Below, in pieces: positions 48,855 to 60,504 of a DNA stretch of 64,000 bases. Source of the DNA: Lota lota. Taxonomy: Eukaryota; Chordata; Actinopteri; Gadiformes; Lotidae. The notes beneath the pieces are model-generated. The model ran no database searches. It saw only the letters and a program-made list of their open reading frames with translations, and was not told where the DNA came from. A program made the position numbers and the translations under genes. How positions within the stretch are numbered: the stretch's first letter is position 1; each line of letters opens with the position of its first letter. Location of the stretch: NCBI GenBank assembly GCA_026745465.1, contig JACYXH010000312.1, positions 611,262-675,261 of the forward strand. The letters run 5' to 3'.

Positions 48855-51800
48855 CTCCCTTCAAGAGATCTTTGGAACGAAGCCAAACCTTTTGCCCAGG
48901 GGTATACTGTGGGGCCGGGAGACGGTGTTTATTAGCTTGGTGTTGGGAGCGGGTGGACGCACGGAGCAAAGCAGCACGTGTGCACTTCCAGGTGCGCTGG
49001 CAACAGCGTAGGTGGGCCTGGACGGAGGGGACAGGGATCTCTGCCTCCAAGGCAGGGAACAGGGGCGGTTGGTATCCCAACGAAGACATGAATGGTGACA
49101 GGCCGGTGGACGCATTGATTAGGGTGTTGTGGGCATACTCAACCCAGGGGAGTACTCCAGGAGGAGGGGTTGGAGTTGGTCACACAGCGGAATGCGGCCT
49201 CCATCTCCTGGTTTGCCCTCTCTGATTGTCCATTGGTCTGTGGGTGGTATCCGGAGGATAGACTGACCGTGGTTCCCAGAGCCGCACAGAACGACCGCCA
49301 GACCTGGGAAATGAACTGCGGGCCTCGGTCCGACACGATATCCATCGGGATGCCATGGAGGCGGAACACGTGGGACACTAAGAGGTCTGCAGTCTCTCTA
49401 GAGGAGGGAAGCTTGGGGAGTGCTAGAAAGTGTGCGGCCTTAGAAAAGCGGTCGATAATAGTTAGGATGGTGGTGTTGCCTTCAGAAGGGGAGAGACCGG
49501 TGACAAAGTCCAGGGCTATGTGGGACCATGGACGACTGGGGATTGGCAGGGGTCGGAGCAAGCCGGAATGAGGTAGAGTCGAGGACTTATTGCGGGCGCA
49601 GACAGCGCATGCCGCGATGAATGAACGGACGTCTGCGTCCATGGAGGGCCACCAGAATCGTCGACGGACGAAGTCTAGGGTACGAGTTATGCCTGGGTGA
49701 CAGGTGAGTCTAGTGGAGTGAGCACAGGTGAGTACCACCACGTACGGAACTAACAACCGGTTGGGCGGACCGGTGCCGGGGTCAGGCTGTTGTTGCTGTG
49801 CCTGGAGTACAACAGATTCGACCTCCAGGGTGAGCGTAGCGATGAGGCATGTGGACGGCAGAATGGGTTCTGGTACAGTTCTGTACTCCTTGTGGGAGTA
49901 CAGACGGGACAGGGCGTCTGGCTTTACGTTTCGGGAGCCGGGGCGGTAGGTAAGGGTGAAATTGAATCTCCCAAAGAAAAGAGCCCATCTGGCCTGCCGG
50001 GAGTTGAGTCTCTTGGCTGACTGAATGTATTCTAGGTTCCGGTGGTCTGTCCAGACGATAAATGGCTGGGCCGTTCCCTCCAGCCAGTGACGCCATTCCT
50101 CTAGTGCCAATTTTACGGCCAGGAGCTCGCGGTTCCCGACATCGTAGTTACGCTCTGGCGGGGTCAGCCGGCGCGAGAAAAAGGCGCACGGGTGAAGCTT
50201 GTGGTCACCAGTGGAACGCTGCGAAAGCACCGCCCACACCCCGGTATCGAACGCATCGACCTCCACGACGAACTGGAGAGTAGGGTCGGGCTGGATGAGG
50301 ATGGGTGCAATAGTGAATCGCTCCTTCAAATCCCGGAAAGAGGTTTCAGCTTCCGCCGTCCACTCAAACAGCTTCTTGGGAGAGGTTAGGGCAGTGAGGG
50401 GGGCAGCGATCTGGCTAAAGCCTCTAATGAAACGACGATAAAAATTGGTGAAGCCAAGGAATCGCTGTAGCTGCTTACGTGAAGTGGGTGTAGGCCACTC
50501 AGCCACCGCAGAGACCTTGCAAGGGTCCATCCTCACTTCCCCCTGGCCAATGATGTACCCCAGAAAGGAAGTGGACGGGACGTGAAACTCACATTTTTCC
50601 GCCTTGACATAAAGCCTGTTTTCCAATAGGCGCTGGAGGACCTGCCGTACGTGAGTCACGTGTTCCTCCGGTGATCCCGAGAAGATGAGGATATCATCTA
50701 AATACACAAAAACCGAATGGTTCAACATGTCACGAAGGACATCGTTGACCAGGGCTTGAAAAACCGCAGGGGCGTTGGTGAGTCCGAAAGGCATGACCAA
50801 ATATTCAAAATGGCCCACCGGAGTGTTGAAGGCCGTTTTCCACTCGTCCCCCTCCCGGACACGGACCAGATGATAAGCATTGCGCAAGTCCAGTTTAGAA
50901 AAAACCGTGGCTCCATGGAGGGGAACAAAAGCGGAGCTAATGATGGGTAACGGGTACTTATTTTTTACCGTGATGGAGTTTAGGCCACGGTAGTCAATGC
51001 ACGGGCGGAGGGAGCCGTCTTTCTTGCCGACAAAAAAGAACCCCGCTCCAACAGGTGAGGAGGACAGACGGATAATCCCCGCAGCGAGGGATTCACGGAT
51101 GTACTCCTCCATGGATTCTTGTTCGGGACGGGAGAGGTTGTAGAGCCGACTGCTAGGCAGGGAAGCCCCGGGAAGAAGATTGATTGCGCAGTCATACGGG
51201 CGGTGGGGGGGCAGGGACAGGCACGGGACTTACTGAAGACCTCTCCGAGGTCGTGATATTCACCCGGTACAGAGGACAGGTCGGGGGGGGGGGTGGCCGG
51301 GATGTCGGAATCAGTGGTGCGGGCAGATTAGGCTGAGCGCAGACAGTGGGAGTGACAGAAGGGACTCCAAGATGTGATCCGACCGGAACCCCAGTCAACC
51401 TGAGGGTTGTGGTTCCTCAACCACGGATACCCTAGGACCACAGGGGTGAAGGAGCTCCTGATTATGAGAAGGGAGATTGATTCATGGTGATTTCCAGAGA
51501 TGAATACGTTTATGGGAACCATCCGACGCTCCGCACGGGCGAGCAATCCGCCGTTCAGACCCTGGGCCTCAATTGGGGAGTCGAGGAGAACGGTGTCGAT
51601 TCCCAACTGCTCCACAACTTCCTGGTCGATGAAACTCTCGTTGGCCCCAGAGTCAAGGAGAATGGTGAGTGGAAGGGTCTGATTTCGCCACAAAACAGTA
51701 ACATCCAGCACGGGGCGATGAGCCGAGGGATTTAATGTTCGACTCAGCAGTACTCCTAGGGTTGTTTGGGATACACTTCTCTTTACGGGGACAGTGGGAC

Positions 51801-52708
51801 AGACCGACAGGAAATGACCTGGTAGTCCACAGTAGATACAACTCCCGGACCGGAATCTGCGCTCTCTCTCCTCTGGGGTGAGACGAGCTCGTCCAAGCTG
51901 CGTGGGTTCCGGATCAGGTTGAGAAGTCGGCTCAGGGCGGGGGGAATACGACCGAGGCGGAGGAGATAGGCACAGGGGACGAACGGTGTGCGCGCTCGCG
52001 ACGCCGTTCGCGTAGACGATTGTCCAGTCGGGTAGCGAGAGATATGAGGTGGTCCAAATTGGGAGACTCCTCCCGAACAGCCAACTCATCCTTGAGTGGA
52101 TCGGACAGAGCGTTCGAAAAAGCCCGCATTAAGGCCACGTCATTCCATCCACTTTCCGCAGCGAGAGTTCTAAAATCCACAGCGAAATCAGCGATACTTC
52201 GGGTGCCCTGGCGGACGGAGAAAAGGCGCATGGAAGCCTCTCTACCCCGGACAGGGTGATCGAAGACTCTCCGCATCTCTGTGGTGAATTCAGAGTAGGA
52301 AGAACAGAATTCTGCCCCCCTCTCCATTACCGAGGTTGCCCAAGAGAGGGCCCTACCCCGTAAGGCTCCAACGAGGAAAGCGATCCGGGAGCTGTCGGTG
52401 GGGTACGTTAGGGGCTGAAGCTGGAACACGAGATTACATTGCAAAAGGAAGTCCCGACAAGTACCCAGATCACCTCCGTATCGTTCCAGAGCCGGGATGA
52501 ATGGCTCACGTGAGACCACTTGCTGGGGAGGAGCAGAGGGAATAAGCGGCACACCGGGAGTTGGCACGGGAATTTGACTTGATCGGAACGCAACATTAAG
52601 GAGGGCGGTCCTAATCTCCTCCAGATCCCGGTCGTGACGTCCGAGTAACGCTCCTTGACTGGCGATGGCTTGGTGTTGGAATCCTGTGTCTGCTGGGTCC
52701 ATGTTTAG

Positions 52709-52718
52709 GCTAGTTCGT
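52709..52718 (-). other. Priming site of F, covarying with its LTR
   Basis: On the - strand it reads ACGAACTAGC where A and B have ACGAACTGGC. The partner in the 3' LTR (47597-47606, - strand GCTAGTTCGT) carries the matching change, so pairing is kept. Confidence 0.7.
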
Positions 52719-52720
52719 AC

Positions 52721-53223
52721 TGTTAAGGTTACGGAACTAGGACCCAAACGCAAGACACGGAGACGAGAAGGGAGCGGGTTGAAAGGGGATTTTTTATAAT
52801 CACAGGCAAGGGCAAGGCAGGCGGGGAGTCAGACAGGCAGAGGGACGTAGGCAGGCGGGTAGTCGAGCAGGCGAGGTTCAGCAACAAGGAAGGCAGGCAG
52901 GCAGGGACTAGGCAACAGGAATGGGAGCAAGAACAGGAACGGGAGCGGAACAGAAACGGGAGCGGAACCCGTAAAACAGGAACGAAGTCTAGAAGGCGGG
53001 GACGAAGTTATAAAGTGACAGATTAACAGCGAACTAGCACTGGCTCTGTGGGGAGCCAGTGCTTTAGTACTGTGGAGGGTGATTGATAATTTCCGGCAGG
53101 AGTGTGGGTAGACAGAGGGAGTGCACGTGGTTAATTGACGAGGAGGTAAACAAAGGCACATGGAGTAGTGAGGCTGAGTGCCACTAGATGGCAGAGTTTG
53201 ACAGAACAAGAGAGGGTGTGACA
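52721..53223 (-). repeat. 5' LTR of chromovirus F
   Basis: 503 bp, with the same hairpin at 53036-53063, flanked on the right by the target duplication CTGAC. Confidence 0.92.
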
Positions 53224-53228
53224 CTGAC

Positions 53229-53632
53229 TGACAGAGGGCTACAAGATTAATGTTCATTATCACGGAATTAAGCTTTGGTGTTAAATTCCATAAATAAATA
53301 CAGCAAAATAAATAGACACTGAACACACTGAACATACACTGAAAAAAATGGAGTAAAATTTACTTAGATAAAGCTAGGTAACAATTTTACAGAGAATATT
53401 TCAAGTAAACTTTACTTACACTTAAGAAGTGCTTTTATCAAAAGATTCTCAAGTAACCTTTACTTTTATTTTCTGTCTTTGTTACTAAATTCTCACTATT
53501 AAAACTCACTATTCATTAGTAATTTTAACTTACAAAACATAGTTTATTTTACTTGCTTTCCTTTACTTTAATTTGAGAACTATTTAAGTAATATAATTTT
53601 TCATCTACCTTTTTACATCACTGTTCTAGTAT
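53229..53632. other. Non-coding DNA, possible MITE start
   Basis: From about 53337 the text ACACTGAAAAAAATGGAGTA and repeated CAAGTAAACTTTACTT words resemble the edges of common fish MITEs. No second terminus was located. Confidence 0.35.
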
Positions 53633-53937
53633 TGTCATGACACCCTCTTCCACCACCTAGGGGCGCCGGCTGCCATTCCACCTCGTGCACTCTGCTTTCC
53701 ACACCAGCCTTCAATTAAACAATCACTGCACTCTACTTAATCATCAGTCTTCCTAGCAGCCGGTGCCAGATCGTAGTTTAACCACCTCGTGTTAGTTACT
53801 TCGTTCCAGTAAACAGATATCGTTATTCTCTCCCTGTCTACCCCTAACCTGTTCTTTTGGAAAATAAATATTTTGGAATCTCTCACATCTCCGCCTCGTA
53901 GTGTCCGCATTTGGGTTCTCGTCCTGTCAGCGTAACA
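53633..53937 (+). mobile_element. Solo chromovirus LTR, 305 bp
   Basis: TGTCATGACACC...GTCAGCGTAACA, same clan: GCGCCGGCTGC near the start, GCAGCCGGTGCCAG midway, then AGATCGT, AATAAATA near 53866, and a 3' tail like the other members (CGCATTTGGGTTCTCGTCC). It is shorter than the others. No target duplication was found, so it is older or rearranged. Confidence 0.85.
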
Positions 53938-54219
53938 GTCAGAGTAACAAGTATGCAGTTTTATTATGGACTTATATTCAATAAAATATAGTGAAACAGC
54001 AGACACTTTTAAACAGCACTTTAATTAGGATTTTTCTAAACACAAAGTAGTTTCGAAAAATCTTGACTGCTCAGTCACAAACATTTCTGAATAAAAGAAA
54101 AATACTGATCCTTCCTCTTGCTGAATCTGTTTATGTAAAATGTTTTTTTACACACGAATAAAACAATGATAAACTTCAGAACATATCAGATACAATTAAA
54201 AATTTCTGCAGAACTGCAA
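53938..54219. other. No gene recognised
   Basis: AT-rich non-coding DNA between the solo LTR and the exon relics. Confidence 0.45.
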
Positions 54220-55454
54220 GTTAAACACAACAGAGGGTCAGAAACAATCACGTAGAAGGCAATCCTTTGACACACATCTACGCTGAAGAACCTCAGTTCC
54301 CTCAGCGATGATGGACACATGGGTTGGGTCCTTCATTCGTTTCACCTCCACGGACGACGATCTTCAGGACGTAGTCAGCACAGTCCTCTTGGATGATTTC
54401 TTTGCTGACATCCTGTCAAAACATATGAATTAGTGTTCAGATGCAATATACTGTACATGTTTTCTTTAAAGTAACTGAATATGAAAGAGGCAATTCAAAG
54501 GGTTAACGTGGTCATTTTATTCAGTTTACTTTTATGCAGATAAAGAAGTTATTGGAATTATAGTCACTATTCTTTCTTTGTCCAAGTATGACTTCCAGTA
54601 CGAAGGCATATCCGTTTATAAAACTATCCATTTGACTGAAAAACACATTTTAAATCAGAATTAAGAAAGATTATATTGAGAAATTATGATTTTTCTTTAA
54701 AATAAATGTCAGTAAAATATTGGCTTTTAACATTTCAGATAAATGAAATGCATATTTATTTAATCTAAATGTTAAACTTAATAAATAAATAAAAATCCAC
54801 ATACTGGCAGGAGATACTGACCCGTAGATATCCACGTACAAATATTGAAGAACAGACTAAATATGTTTAATATGGACACTACAATTATCAGAAATTATCA
54901 AAATGTACCTTGTAGTTCCTCTGCTGACTCTCCAAGGAATTCCATCAAGCAGCGGATGATGGCATCTTGCCTCCCTTCTGCATGTTGCTGTTTAAACAGA
55001 TAAGTAAATTACTGTAGAGAACAACACAATTGTAAACTCACTCATGCATATAGAAAACAATGAATTGTTTACATTGTAGTCTAAAGTATTCTCAAAATTT
55101 GAGGTAAGAGGATGGTGAGAGAAGCCAACAAAAATATTTAATCTGTCAGAAAACGACAGGTGTTCAAGACAAGTTCAGCAGTTCAGAATGGCAGTTAAAT
55201 CACAGGGGAGGTGAGAAGACTTCCAATTATTATTATTAGTACCTCTTCTCAGTAAATGTGAGCACTACATAAGTTGACCGTAATTGTATGACCTTTACCT
55301 GACTGAGTGAATCCAGCAGGGGTCTTATTTTTGTCCCTGCAACCCCGCCTTTTGTCTCAAATAGCTCCCGCAGTTTGGGGGTGTAAAGGTCCAGTTTAGT
55401 TAAAAAGGTTTTTTCCAGATGACTGGTCGTTATCCTTCTTAACTCCTCTTTGAC
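54220..55454 (-). pseudogene. Three exon relics of a teleost multicopy family (SAMD3-like proteins)
   Basis: On the - strand, exon 1 (55454-55299, 52 codons, VKEELRRITTSHLEKTFLTK... LYTPKLRELFETKGG) follows a TTTGTTTCAG acceptor and ends at a GTAAAG donor. Exon 2 (54987-54909, QHAEGRQDAIIRCLMEFLGE) has AG and GT borders. Exon 3 (54412 to about 54220, DVSKEIIQEDCADYVLKIVV then DPTHVSIIAEGTEVLQRR) follows a TTTTGACAG acceptor. I recognise this from multicopy fish proteins often labelled SAM-domain 3-like; their function is unknown to me. Frame does not carry cleanly from exon 2 to 3 and shifts once within exon 3, and no SAM domain is upstream. So this is a relic, though splice sites are well kept. 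Confidence 0.6.
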
Positions 55455-55744
55455 CTGAAACAAAAGGTGATAAAATACACGTGTCACGTGTTGTACTGCA
55501 ACAATCATGATTACTCCGGTTATTAGGTACACCTAGCTAAAACTAAATAAACTCTAATACAACAGACCTGCAATATGTCCTTCATGAAGGTTAAAACATT
55601 CAGTTTGTGTTGAAACTGTTCTAGAGAGGTGTTGATTCTTTATGGACTATATGGTCATTTTGGAGGCTACAGTTTGTGGTGCTGTTTAACTTTATTATGT
55701 TGTGTTATACAGACTGGTGACTTTGTATTCAATTCAACAGCGCC

Positions 55745-56890
55745 ACAAACTACAACCTCCAAAATTAGCTGGATTTACCTGGCAAATGTGGTGCTTCAAG
55801 GTAGTCAGTCGTCTTCCTGCCAGAGAGTATGCAGCCAAAGGACAAAAATTGGCAATATCTCTTTGCTCAAGTAATTGCACATTGCCTGTGTTCTCCAACT
55901 CATGCTACTCGTGCTCACTGTACCATGTGTTGTGTAGTCTGACAACAAAGGCCAGTTTATCATGAATCAACATTATCTGTAACACCTCTGCAAAGTCAGG
56001 CAATCCTGCGGTAGAACCACAGCACACCAACATCCCAGTTGCATAGTTAGTGCCTAAAAAGCACATATTATTAGCAAAATGTACTGTTGTGACAGTTGGG
56101 AACCTACACTTCACTATGTCTTTTAGGTCATCCTCAAGTACATCTAAAGAGACCTCTGTGGTTTTTGTGACTGAGAATGAGGGTCTAATAGCTTTTGAAT
56201 CATGGAGATGGTGTGCAATCATGAGCTGGTGCTTGTTTGCAAGAGACAGCAAGATATTCCTCAAACAGCCCGTTTGTTTGTGTGACAATCGTCTTGAAGA
56301 AGCTGTGTTTTGCTTCAAATGTCATTGTCCACAGGGCACACACAGGCCCAAATTCCTGAATGAGCTGCGGATAGTGCTCAAGGAAATGGTGCTTATTATT
56401 AGCTTTTGTTGGGGAAAAGCTTCAGGAAATCTGCATCGGTGCTCAGAAAACAAACTGTCAAGATAACAAATGCTTTCTTCTGTATGGACTGGAAACATCA
56501 CAAGATCCACTATGTCTTTCAAGGTCATAAGTATTTGCCATACTGGCTCATGTTCAGCTACTTTTAAACCTATTATCAGAGGCAGCTGACACAGTAAACA
56601 CCAGTTTTCATGTGCATTGCCTCCCACTGATCTTCGTCCTGCAAAGTTACCAGGGACAAGATGAGGCCGATTTGTTTAATCGCTCACTTAAATAGGAACT
56701 GAAAAATCGAGTCATTGAGTTCCATGAGAGAAAAATATTTCTTCTTGATCAAGACATCAAATAAACAACGTAAATTCCACTGAAACACTGCCTTCAAAAA
56801 GGTCATGTAAAACATCTGGAGGATATCCAAATGTTACATGGAAATGATCAAGTTTTTCAGACAGTGCACACAGTTTTTTCACACCGTAGC
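55745..56890 (-). pseudogene. Relic of a multicopy fish protein with transposase-like layout
   Basis: Read on the - strand from 56890: EKLDHFHVTFGYPPDVLHDL, then FEGSVSVE, TNRPHLVPGNFAGRR, GGNAHENWCLL, VWQILMTLKDIVDLVMFPVH with TEESICYLDS, a degraded HFLEHYP-type stretch, GCLRNILLSLANKHQLMIAH, GLPDFAEVLQIMLIHDKLAF, VVRLHNTWYSEHE, ending near LAGRRLTTLKHHI. This order is shared by many uncharacterised teleost proteins. The PPDVLHDLFEG motif recalls the core of CMC/EnSpm-like transposases, an inference only. Several frame changes and stops interrupt it. It is on the same strand as the next relic downstream; whether they were one gene is not clear. The second hAT element adjoins its upstream end. 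Confidence 0.65.
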
Positions 56891-56913
56891 AATGAGTGTG
56901 ATTTAGACTAGAC

Positions 56914-58778
56914 CAGGGGTCGGCAACCTTAAACACTCAAAGAGCCATTCTGTTTCCCACAGAACAGAAAACACCGGGAGCCTCAAAACCCTTTTGACAT
57001 CTAAAATGAAGATATCACTGCATATATCGTTTTTTTTTACCTTTATGCTATGTATAAAAAACTAGTGTTGCATTTATTAAATCAATTAACTGCTACAGAG
57101 AAAACAAAATTGTATTTCTGCATGTAACAAAAACAATTTGAACGAAAAAAAATGACGCTGCGTTGAAGGTTACTTTAAAATAAAATGTTGTATATTTGAG
57201 TCCTCCTCGTATTTATGAAATAAAAAGCCGAACCTGCAGCAAACCAAAAATGCCGTCTGCTTCTGTGTGCCGTCATCCTTTTATCGTGTTTACTGGAGCG
57301 TGCAGTCAGCTGTCAACCTGAATAAAAAAAGAACTACTTCACTGAACAATGTAAAATATATATTTGCAAAATAAGAGCCAATTAAAATATTTATTTTACT
57401 TGGTTAATGAGATTTTTGCTCCTGAACCTCAGCGCACATCATCTGCACATCGGGGCTGTAAGACATCCCCTTCATCTTCACACAGGATTGTAAGCTGTCG
57501 TCTGTGAGGCGTGAGCGATGTTTGTTTTTAATAAAGTTAATGTTGGAGAAGACCTGCTCACATACGTATGTGGATCCGAAGATCGACAGGACTCCAAATG
57601 CATACTTTTTCATGTTCATTTAAGTGTCGGGGATGGCATTCCATGTTTCGAAAACTAGTTTGTCTGGTTTTCAAAATCACACCATTTGTGATTCTGAGTA
57701 AGAATGGCCTTCTGACGGCCAACATCTTCAAGATCATCTGTCAAGTGTTTGAACTTGGACACCCATATCTTTGTCGGCTATGTCGACCAGTTCCATCTCA
57801 AGATCTGGTTGACTTACAGCTGCAAATGGAGTCATATTCAATAGGGATGGATCGGTGGTCATGGGAGTGACAGGGAAGGATAATGTGTGTTTTTTCCTCC
57901 CTGAACTCACAGAATCGTTTCCTAAACGATGTTTGCACTGCGGTGATTGCAGACTGCAAAAACTCAGAATTTATCATATTGTGAGCTTGTCTGAACTCTC
58001 TCAAAGAGGGAAAGTGAGACAGTGTACCTCTCTGGCAAATTGCGCTCGAATGCCAAAACCACCTCCAGCATCTGCAGGGCTGTGCCTCCTTTTCCCCTGA
58101 AGAGTTGTATTCAGCGTGTTCAGGTGCGCTGTCATATCTACCATGAAGTGCAGCTTTTCCAGCCACTCTCGCTGACTTCTGCAGTAAAGCCACAAGGCCC
58201 TTATGTGCTCCTGTCATACTCGGTGCCCCATCAGTAGCCACTGACACCAGGTGGGTGGTGTTTATTTCTTTGGCTCTTAAACAATCCAAGACTGCCTCAC
58301 AGATGTCTTCCCCCCGTGTTTGGCCTTTTAGTGGTATAATGGCTAAGCCTACAAACTTAAAGCCACCGAGGGGCTGCTATACGGACTTAAAACAAACAAA
58401 CAAATAAACAGTATATGGCTAGTAAACTAGCTGACGCGCTCTCTTCTGATTTACACTGCTCCGTAGCCTACTGTGGAAATCACTGACTCCACTAGTCATC
58501 GTTGTGTTTTGATCGTCATTTATTGATCACAAAGTTCTTCACTTCAATGTGCACGAAACCATGTCTCCATCAACAAACATTTCATAATCACCATGAGCGT
58601 TGCGCACTGTAGCGATTTGATACGGTCAAAAACTGTTTGTGCTCCTTCGCATAACAGCACCCCTGGTTACCTGTTGAAAGGTTCCTAACTCATATGCCTA
58701 TCAGTGCCACCAGTGGACAATTTGTGTCCTACACCCAAACCAATGAAAATGGCTCTTTCACACCGGCCCCTAATTTGT
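56914..58778 (-). mobile_element. Second hAT transposon relic
   Basis: The left end CAGGGGTCGGCAACCTTAAA is a typical hAT terminus. The - strand carries transposase pieces: DGAPSMTGAHKGLVALLQKS (about 58220), then after an internal deletion WLEKLHFMVDMTAHLNTLNT and VLAFERNLPERYTVSLSLF in another frame, FAAVSQPDLEMELVDIADKD (about 57800), and the C-terminal dimerisation domain VLSIFGSTYVCEQVFSNINF (about 57590-57450). At the right end ATGGCTCTTTCACACCGGCC resembles an altered complement of the left terminus. No 8-bp duplication was confirmed. The transposase is dead: it lacks the BED part and has deletions and frame changes. Confidence 0.8.
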
Positions 58779-58827
58779 AATGACATACTGCCTGTATGTC
58801 ATTACAAATTAGGGGCCGGTGTGAAAG
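58755..58827. repeat. Perfect 34-bp hairpin with 5-base loop
   Basis: Arm 58755-58788 (CTTTCACACCGGCCCC...GACATAC) is exactly complementary to 58794-58827, with the loop TGCCT between. It overlaps the presumed right end of the second hAT element. A fold this perfect is recent or maintained. It could be a snap-back repair product, a fused pair of transposon ends, or a palindromic MITE. Confidence 0.95.
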
Positions 58828-58929
58828 GCTGCAGGACAATTCAAACATTCATAAAGTAAAGAGCCATGGTCAAAAAGACAACCTTTATCATTTCTCAGAA
58901 CACACATTTTGAATAAACTGCTAACCTGT

Positions 58930-59505
58930 ACCCTCATGTAGCAGGCAAATTTTAGTCACAGGCCTTGTAATTACTCCAGACTTTGTCTGCAGCCGCACTG
59001 AGCGGACAAGTCAATGTTTGTCCTGGAAAGCCTCCAACACTCTTCCAAGCAGGCAGGACCCCCGTGGGGCACAAGGATCCATTATGACAATAACATCTCC
59101 TGGTTTTAGATTTCTCTTTTTTTTTTTTTTTTTTTTGCCTTTCCTGCAGCAAAGGTAAGTATTCTCATATCCGTTTCCAGAAAAGATCAGATGTACTGAA
59201 CTTGCTTCCATCTTCTCTTTACATACAGATCATGATGATGGTTTTCCTTTCATTAGGAGAATATGGTTGGGAGTGAGTGGCTCAAGGTCATGTGGATCAT
59301 CTGACAGCTTGGTGATAGGCCGATTATTTAAAATGGCCTCAGTCTCACACATAATTGTATGAAGCCCATCATCTTCCAACGTCTGCTGTCGAAGAACGGA
59401 ACTGAGAATTCTTCTTATCATGCGGATTACACGCTCCCATACACCACCATGACGTGAGCTTTCAGGAGGATTATAACACCACTTGACTCCATTACCGTGC
59501 ATTAG
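58930..59505 (-). mobile_element. BEL/Pao LTR retrotransposon fragment (integrase 3' part), broken
   Basis: On the - strand, 59502-59230 encodes WCYNPPESSRHGGVWERVIR, LSSVLRQQTLEDDGLHTIMC, ETEAILNNRPITKLSDDPHD and LEPLTPNHILLMKGKP, the hallmark of the end of the BEL/Pao integrase. The following part to about 58950 contains LLQERQ, NLKPGDVIVIMD and APRGSCLLGRVLEAF, the domain that follows integrase in BEL/Pao pol. No LTR or other domains are present. It is an old, broken fragment with a few breaks and a long homopolymer run. Confidence 0.85.
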
Positions 59506-59833
59506 CTATAGAGACCAAATTGCTGAATGACTCAATTTCCTTTAATAGCCTGTGAAATATAGGAAAGTATAATATTTATATATACAATTTACTGTACTGC
59601 TTTATCCACAGCTTTATCCATAGCTTCTTCCCCTTGCTTTGGTGTTATTACATTTTAGTAATTAGCCTATATAAATTGTAATAGACAGGATGCATTACTA
59701 AACTGTCAACATCAGGCTCAGAGCCATTTCCGAAAGTAGTTTGTCAAAGGACAACTTGTTTCAACTTTACAGAAAGTTGAAACAATTGAGTTTAATCTGT
59801 GTTCATTTAGTCTGGAAATGGATCCTTCAACAT
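59506..59833. other. No gene recognised
   Basis: AT-rich spacer between the BEL/Pao fragment and a solo LTR. Confidence 0.45.
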
Positions 59834-60254
59834 TGTCACGCCACCCTTTGCCACCACCTAGTGGCGCCGGCTGCCTCTCCTCCACGTGCCATTGTTTACA
59901 CACCTGCAAGCAATCATTAATCATCGCACTCTATTTCTCCCTCGTTCCCCGAGCAGCCGGCACCAGATCGTTGTATCACTCTCTGAGTTAGTACCTCGTT
60001 CCCACGTTTCCAGATTCCTGCTCTCTTGTCCTCGCAGTTTCCCTAACCTGTCCTTCCTTGTGGCCAGCTTTCCCCGGATCCCTGCCCATCAACCTGCCCT
60101 GTCTACCTGCTTGCCTGCCCGCCGCCGAACCTTTGCCCGCCCAACCACGTATTGCCTTGCCCTTGCCTGTGTCTACTAAAATAAATCCCTTTAACCCCCT
60201 ACCCTCTCCGCGTTGTGTGTCCTGCGCTTGGGTCCCTTGTCTCGTGCCTTAACA
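59834..60254 (+). mobile_element. Solo chromovirus LTR, 421 bp
   Basis: TGTCACGCCACC...GTGCCTTAACA, closely similar in layout to the LTR of A: TAGTGGCGCCGGCTGC, then GCAGCCGGCACCAG, AAATAAATCCC near 60180, CGCTTGGGTCCC and the TTAACA end. No convincing 5-bp target duplication. Confidence 0.9.
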
Positions 60255-60504
60255 TCTAGTCTTAAATTCAAATAATACACTGTTGACAACACTTTACTGC
60301 TTAGAGTTGCCATGCTGTCACATATTCCTAATCCTTTTGTTTGTGAATTATCACCATCAAATGTGAGATACAGGTGAAGTGACCAGTGGATACTTTTTTT
60401 TAACTATATATCATTTTAATTGTTTGGCACAGAAGTACAAAATATACGTGATTAAACATGAATTATACATAATATACATTTAAAACTATGAGTAGCACTT
60501 GCCC
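60255..60504. other. AT-rich spacer
   Basis: Nothing recognisable. If element G had a 3' LTR, it is not preserved here. Confidence 0.45.

Larger units (their letters stand above)
47262..53223 (-). mobile_element. Chromovirus F: Ty3/gypsy Tf1/sushi-like element, mosaic, broken
   Basis: Both ends are preserved: target duplication CTGAC at 47257-47261 and 53224-53228. On the - strand: 5' LTR 52721-53223, priming site 52709-52718, gag from about 52701 (MDPADTGFQHQAIASQGALL), CCHC knuckle (CIYCGLPGHFLSVC), protease (LLDSGANESFID), RT, RNase H, integrase, chromodomain near 47930, 3' LTR 47262-47791. Gag resembles B, protease resembles D, and RT to integrase resembles A. A foreign solo LTR (48207-48854) lies between integrase and chromodomain. 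The LTRs differ by several substitutions and a tandem-unit indel. It is broken, with about four to six breaks. Confidence 0.95.

Noticed and set aside
58755-58827. A microRNA precursor
   Set aside because: The arms are perfectly paired and the site lies at a transposon end; nothing shows transcription or processing.
59829-60255. AACAT as a target duplication of the solo LTR
   Set aside because: The right-hand AACAT overlaps the LTR's own TTAACA end, as shown by A, so the match is coincidental.
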